From contig JAEWPN010000222.1 in assembly GCA_023399455.1 (NCBI GenBank), positions 1-44,034 on the forward strand: 44,034 nt of DNA. Direction: 5' to 3'. The stretch is from Bacillota bacterium (lineage in GTDB: Bacteria > Bacillota > Clostridia > Lachnospirales > Lachnospiraceae). Made by a program: the position numbers and the translations under genes. This document shows positions 42,352-44,034 of this stretch, in pieces. The notes beneath the pieces are model-generated. The model was not told the DNA's origin and ran no database searches. It saw nothing but the letters and a program-made list of their open reading frames with translations. How positions within the stretch are numbered: the first letter of the stretch is position 1; each line of letters begins with the position of its first letter.

Positions 42352-43143
42352 ATGGACGCAGTTAATAAAACCTTATATATCCCTTTGTTCGGAAAAGCAT
42401 CGGTAAGCCAAAAAGGTATTATAATCAAAGATCCCAAAGCCGAAGAAATATGGAAAAAGGAAGGCTTTACGCTGCGTGGGAAAGCGAAATCCAGATGGCT
42501 GACTTATTATATGGCTATGAGAGCGCGGGTATTTGATGAATGGACAAAGAAGCAGCTCCAGAAATATCCGGAAGCGATTGTTCTGCACATCGGATGTGGG
42601 ATGGACAGCCGTGTCGAAAGGATCAATGCTTCCGAGAGGATTTGGTATGACATCGATTATCCGTCGGTGATACAGGAGAGAAAGCATTATTTCGAGGAAT
42701 CCGGCAATTACCGGATGCTGAGTGCCGATGCTTCTGACACAAAGTGGATAGGCGGATTGGATAAATGTAAAGAAGCTGTCGTAATCATGGAGGGCATAAG
42801 CATGTACCTTACCGGCGGGGAGATCGGTTCCTTGTTTCTGGCACTTCAAAACCAATTCACCCGTGTACGTTTGCTGATGGATTGCTATACTGTTTTCGGA
42901 GCAAAAGCATCCAGGTTTAAAAATCCGGTAAATGATGTAGGGGCGAAAATCGTTTCGGGCATCGATCATCCGGAGGCTTTCGAGCAAAACGAGGGGATAC
43001 ATTTTACGAGAGAGCTCGACATGACTCCGTCCGAGCTAATCGATGAGTTGAGCGCTTTCGAGCAGACATTTTTTAAGCTTATGTTCGCGGGAAAAACAGC
43101 AAAAAAAATCTACCGTTTATATGAATATAAGATCAATAAATAA
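42352..43143 (+). CDS. Class I SAM-dependent methyltransferase (leucine carboxyl methyltransferase family)
   Basis: A 263-aa LCM/PPM-type methyltransferase. The N-terminal TLYIPLFGKASVSQKGIIIKD leads into the SAM-binding HIGCGMDSRVER (motif I). YDIDYPSVIQER (motif II acidic) and VVIMEGISMYLTGGEIGSLF (motif IV region) follow. TAGGAG precedes the ATG, 12 bp after the 68-aa gene. Bacterial members are often O-methyltransferases of unknown targets. A decayed copy is at 35240-35810. Confidence 0.88.
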   Translation: MDAVNKTLYIPLFGKASVSQKGIIIKDPKAEEIWKKEGFTLRGKAKSRWLTYYMAMRARVFDEWTKKQLQKYPEAIVLHIGCGMDSRVERINASERIWYDIDYPSVIQERKHYFEESGNYRMLSADASDTKWIGGLDKCKEAVVIMEGISMYLTGGEIGSLFLALQNQFTRVRLLMDCYTVFGAKASRFKNPVNDVGAKIVSGIDHPEAFEQNEGIHFTRELDMTPSELIDELSAFEQTFFKLMFAGKTAKKIYRLYEYKINK

Positions 43144-43162
43144 TAAAAATGAGAAGGAGAAT

Positions 43163-43271
43163 TTTGTATGAAATATTATAGTAAATCATCGTGTGCGGCA
43201 AACCGGGAGGTTTGCGCAATAATCTAAAATACGAATCGCGTTGCGCTGACCTCCAAAGGATTTCATACAAA
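43163..43271 (+). repeat. 109-bp segment bounded by 12-bp inverted repeats
   Basis: TTTGTATGAAAT (43163-43174) and its exact inverse ATTTCATACAAA (43260-43271) flank an inner hairpin GCAAACC / GGTTTGC (43198-43215). A 19-codon ORF starts inside the left arm (43168-43227) with AGAAGGAG upstream. It sits just before the ribosome site of the RNHCP gene. Confidence 0.6.
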
Positions 43272-43287
43272 CTATTTGGAGGAGCAA

Positions 43288-43713
43288 ATGAATCGTAAGA
43301 ACAAAAAAATAGCATATACAGACGGTTATTATAAAAATCATGCCTGTGACTGCACATTTACATGTAAAATGTGCGGACGGCTTGTTGTTCCGGGAGGAGC
43401 CGGGAGCAATCATAGAAACCATTGTCCTAATTGCCTTAACAGCCTGCATGTCGATGATGAACCGGGTGACCGGGCATCTGATTGCGGCGGCTTTATGGAG
43501 CCGATCGGAGTGTGGGTAAGGAAGAACGGTGAATGGGCTATCATCCATCGCTGTAAACAATGCGGAAAGCTCGTTTCAAATCGCATTGCTGCAGATGATA
43601 ACCCTATGAAGCTTATGTCGATTGCCATGAAACCGCTGACTTTTCCACCCTTTCCATTAGAGAAGATTGAAGAATTAACGAATCTGATGGGTGGAGAAGG
43701 AAGGATAGAATAA
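43288..43713 (+). CDS. RNHCP domain protein
   Basis: The ATG at 43288 follows TTGGAGGAG. The 141-aa product contains the naming motif NHRNHCPNCLNSLHVD and two Cys pairs on each side (FTCKMCGRLV, RCKQCGKLV), a zinc-ribbon-like arrangement. The domain's function is not known. It is separated from the methyltransferase by the inverted-repeat segment and followed by a terminator. Confidence 0.9.
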   Translation: MNRKNKKIAYTDGYYKNHACDCTFTCKMCGRLVVPGGAGSNHRNHCPNCLNSLHVDDEPGDRASDCGGFMEPIGVWVRKNGEWAIIHRCKQCGKLVSNRIAADDNPMKLMSIAMKPLTFPPFPLEKIEELTNLMGGEGRIE

Positions 43714-43723
43714 CTGTGCCATT

Positions 43724-43764
43724 AAGCGGGGAACCTGAATGAAAACGGGTTCCCTGCTTTTTAA
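43724..43764 (+). terminator. Intrinsic terminator after the RNHCP gene
   Basis: Stem AGCGGGGAACC / GGGTTCCCTGCT with one bulge, followed by TTTTTAATT. Confidence 0.8.
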
Positions 43765-43842
43765 TTAGGAAACATATAATTATCAATTGCTGATTTTCAC
43801 AAATTTATCATAGAATTTTTATAAAAAATTTTTACTCGATAC

Positions 43843-43871
43843 TTGACACTGCTCACGGCACGCGTTATAGT
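43843..43871 (+). promoter_or_regulatory. clpB promoter
   Basis: TTGACA (43843-43848), 17 bp, TATAGT (43866-43871). No CIRCE element or CtsR heptamer pair is apparent. Confidence 0.8.
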
Positions 43872-43904
43872 ACGAATAGAACAAGGCGTTTTAAGCCTAT
43901 AGTG

Positions 43905-43975
43905 AAGGGCAAGGAGGAACAGGTTGAAAAAATCTTTTTCAACATCCTGATTTATACGTGTGCTAAAGCACACAG
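43905..43975 (+). promoter_or_regulatory. Structured clpB leader with a possible leader peptide
   Basis: AAGGAGG (43911-43917) precedes a TTG-started 8-codon ORF (43924-43950, MKKSFSTS). The ORF is itself a hairpin, GTTGAAAAA / TTTTTCAAC (43923-43943). A second stem GTGTGCT / AGCACAC (43958-43973) lies just before the clpB ribosome site. Confidence 0.5.
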
Positions 43976-43987
43976 ATAGGAGCTATT

Positions 43988-44034
43988 ATGAATATTTCAA
44001 AATTTACACAAAAGTCTATGCAGGCAGTAGAACG
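43988..44034 (+). CDS. clpB: ATP-dependent chaperone ClpB (first codons only)
   Basis: The frame MNISKFTQKSMQAVE matches the conserved beginning of ClpB (MN..KFTQKS..A). ATAGGAGC is the ribosome site. Only 15 codons lie inside the window, so the call rests on this short N terminus. ClpB is a cytosolic hexameric AAA+ disaggregase working with DnaK. Confidence 0.75.
   Translation, partial: MNISKFTQKSMQAVE

Overview
The window is bacterial and most likely comes from a gut-type member of the Lachnospiraceae or a related clostridium. Support for this is the moderate G+C, strong AAGGAGG ribosome binding sites, lipoprotein-anchored ABC transporters, BlaI/M56 and MocR-type regulators, a stand-alone AICAR formyltransferase, an RNHCP protein, and many anaerobe glycosidases. 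No tRNA, rRNA, CRISPR array or complete insertion sequence was seen.

Layout. 1-3.8 kb: the 3' part of a sugar-phosphate isomerase-like gene, a roughly 290-bp giant palindrome, an alpha/beta hydrolase, a LUD-domain protein and a six-bladed-propeller protein. 3.8-8.4 kb (minus): a Mn/Fe ABC uptake operon led by its own DtxR-family repressor, with a clear promoter and palindromic operator; the last permease carries a winged-helix-like tail. 8.5-11.1 kb: an AT-rich island with a BlaI/M56-protease pair and two small secreted proteins. 11.2-14.8 kb: a MerR/AdhR-like regulator divergent from two aldo/keto reductases and an iron alcohol dehydrogenase, read from a promoter with a 19-bp spacer, as is typical of MerR activation. 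15.0-20.7 kb: UbiD, UbiA, UbiX and a complete NitT/TauT-type ABC importer in one tight operon, which suggests import, prenylation and decarboxylation of an aromatic acid (possibly a quinone precursor).

20.8-32.5 kb: a glycan-use locus (GH43, GH1, LacI regulator, GH2 beta-mannosidase, sugar ABC importer without its ATPase, GH13_18 sucrose-phosphorylase-like enzyme). Two matching LacI-type dyads supply the -35 boxes of three promoters. 32.6-34.7 kb: a small membrane ORF, then a ZTP (pfl) riboswitch with terminator in front of an AICAR formyltransferase.

34.8-43.1 kb: a small gene cassette (DinB-like piece, 44-aa basic ORF, 68-aa protein, LCM-type methyltransferase) is present twice. The first copy is decayed and the second has an intact methyltransferase. 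Between the copies lie two MocR regulators, a Nim-like flavoprotein, two GNAT genes (one truncated) and a CPBP protease. The window ends with an RNHCP protein and the first codons of clpB, whose promoter resembles that of the second cassette.
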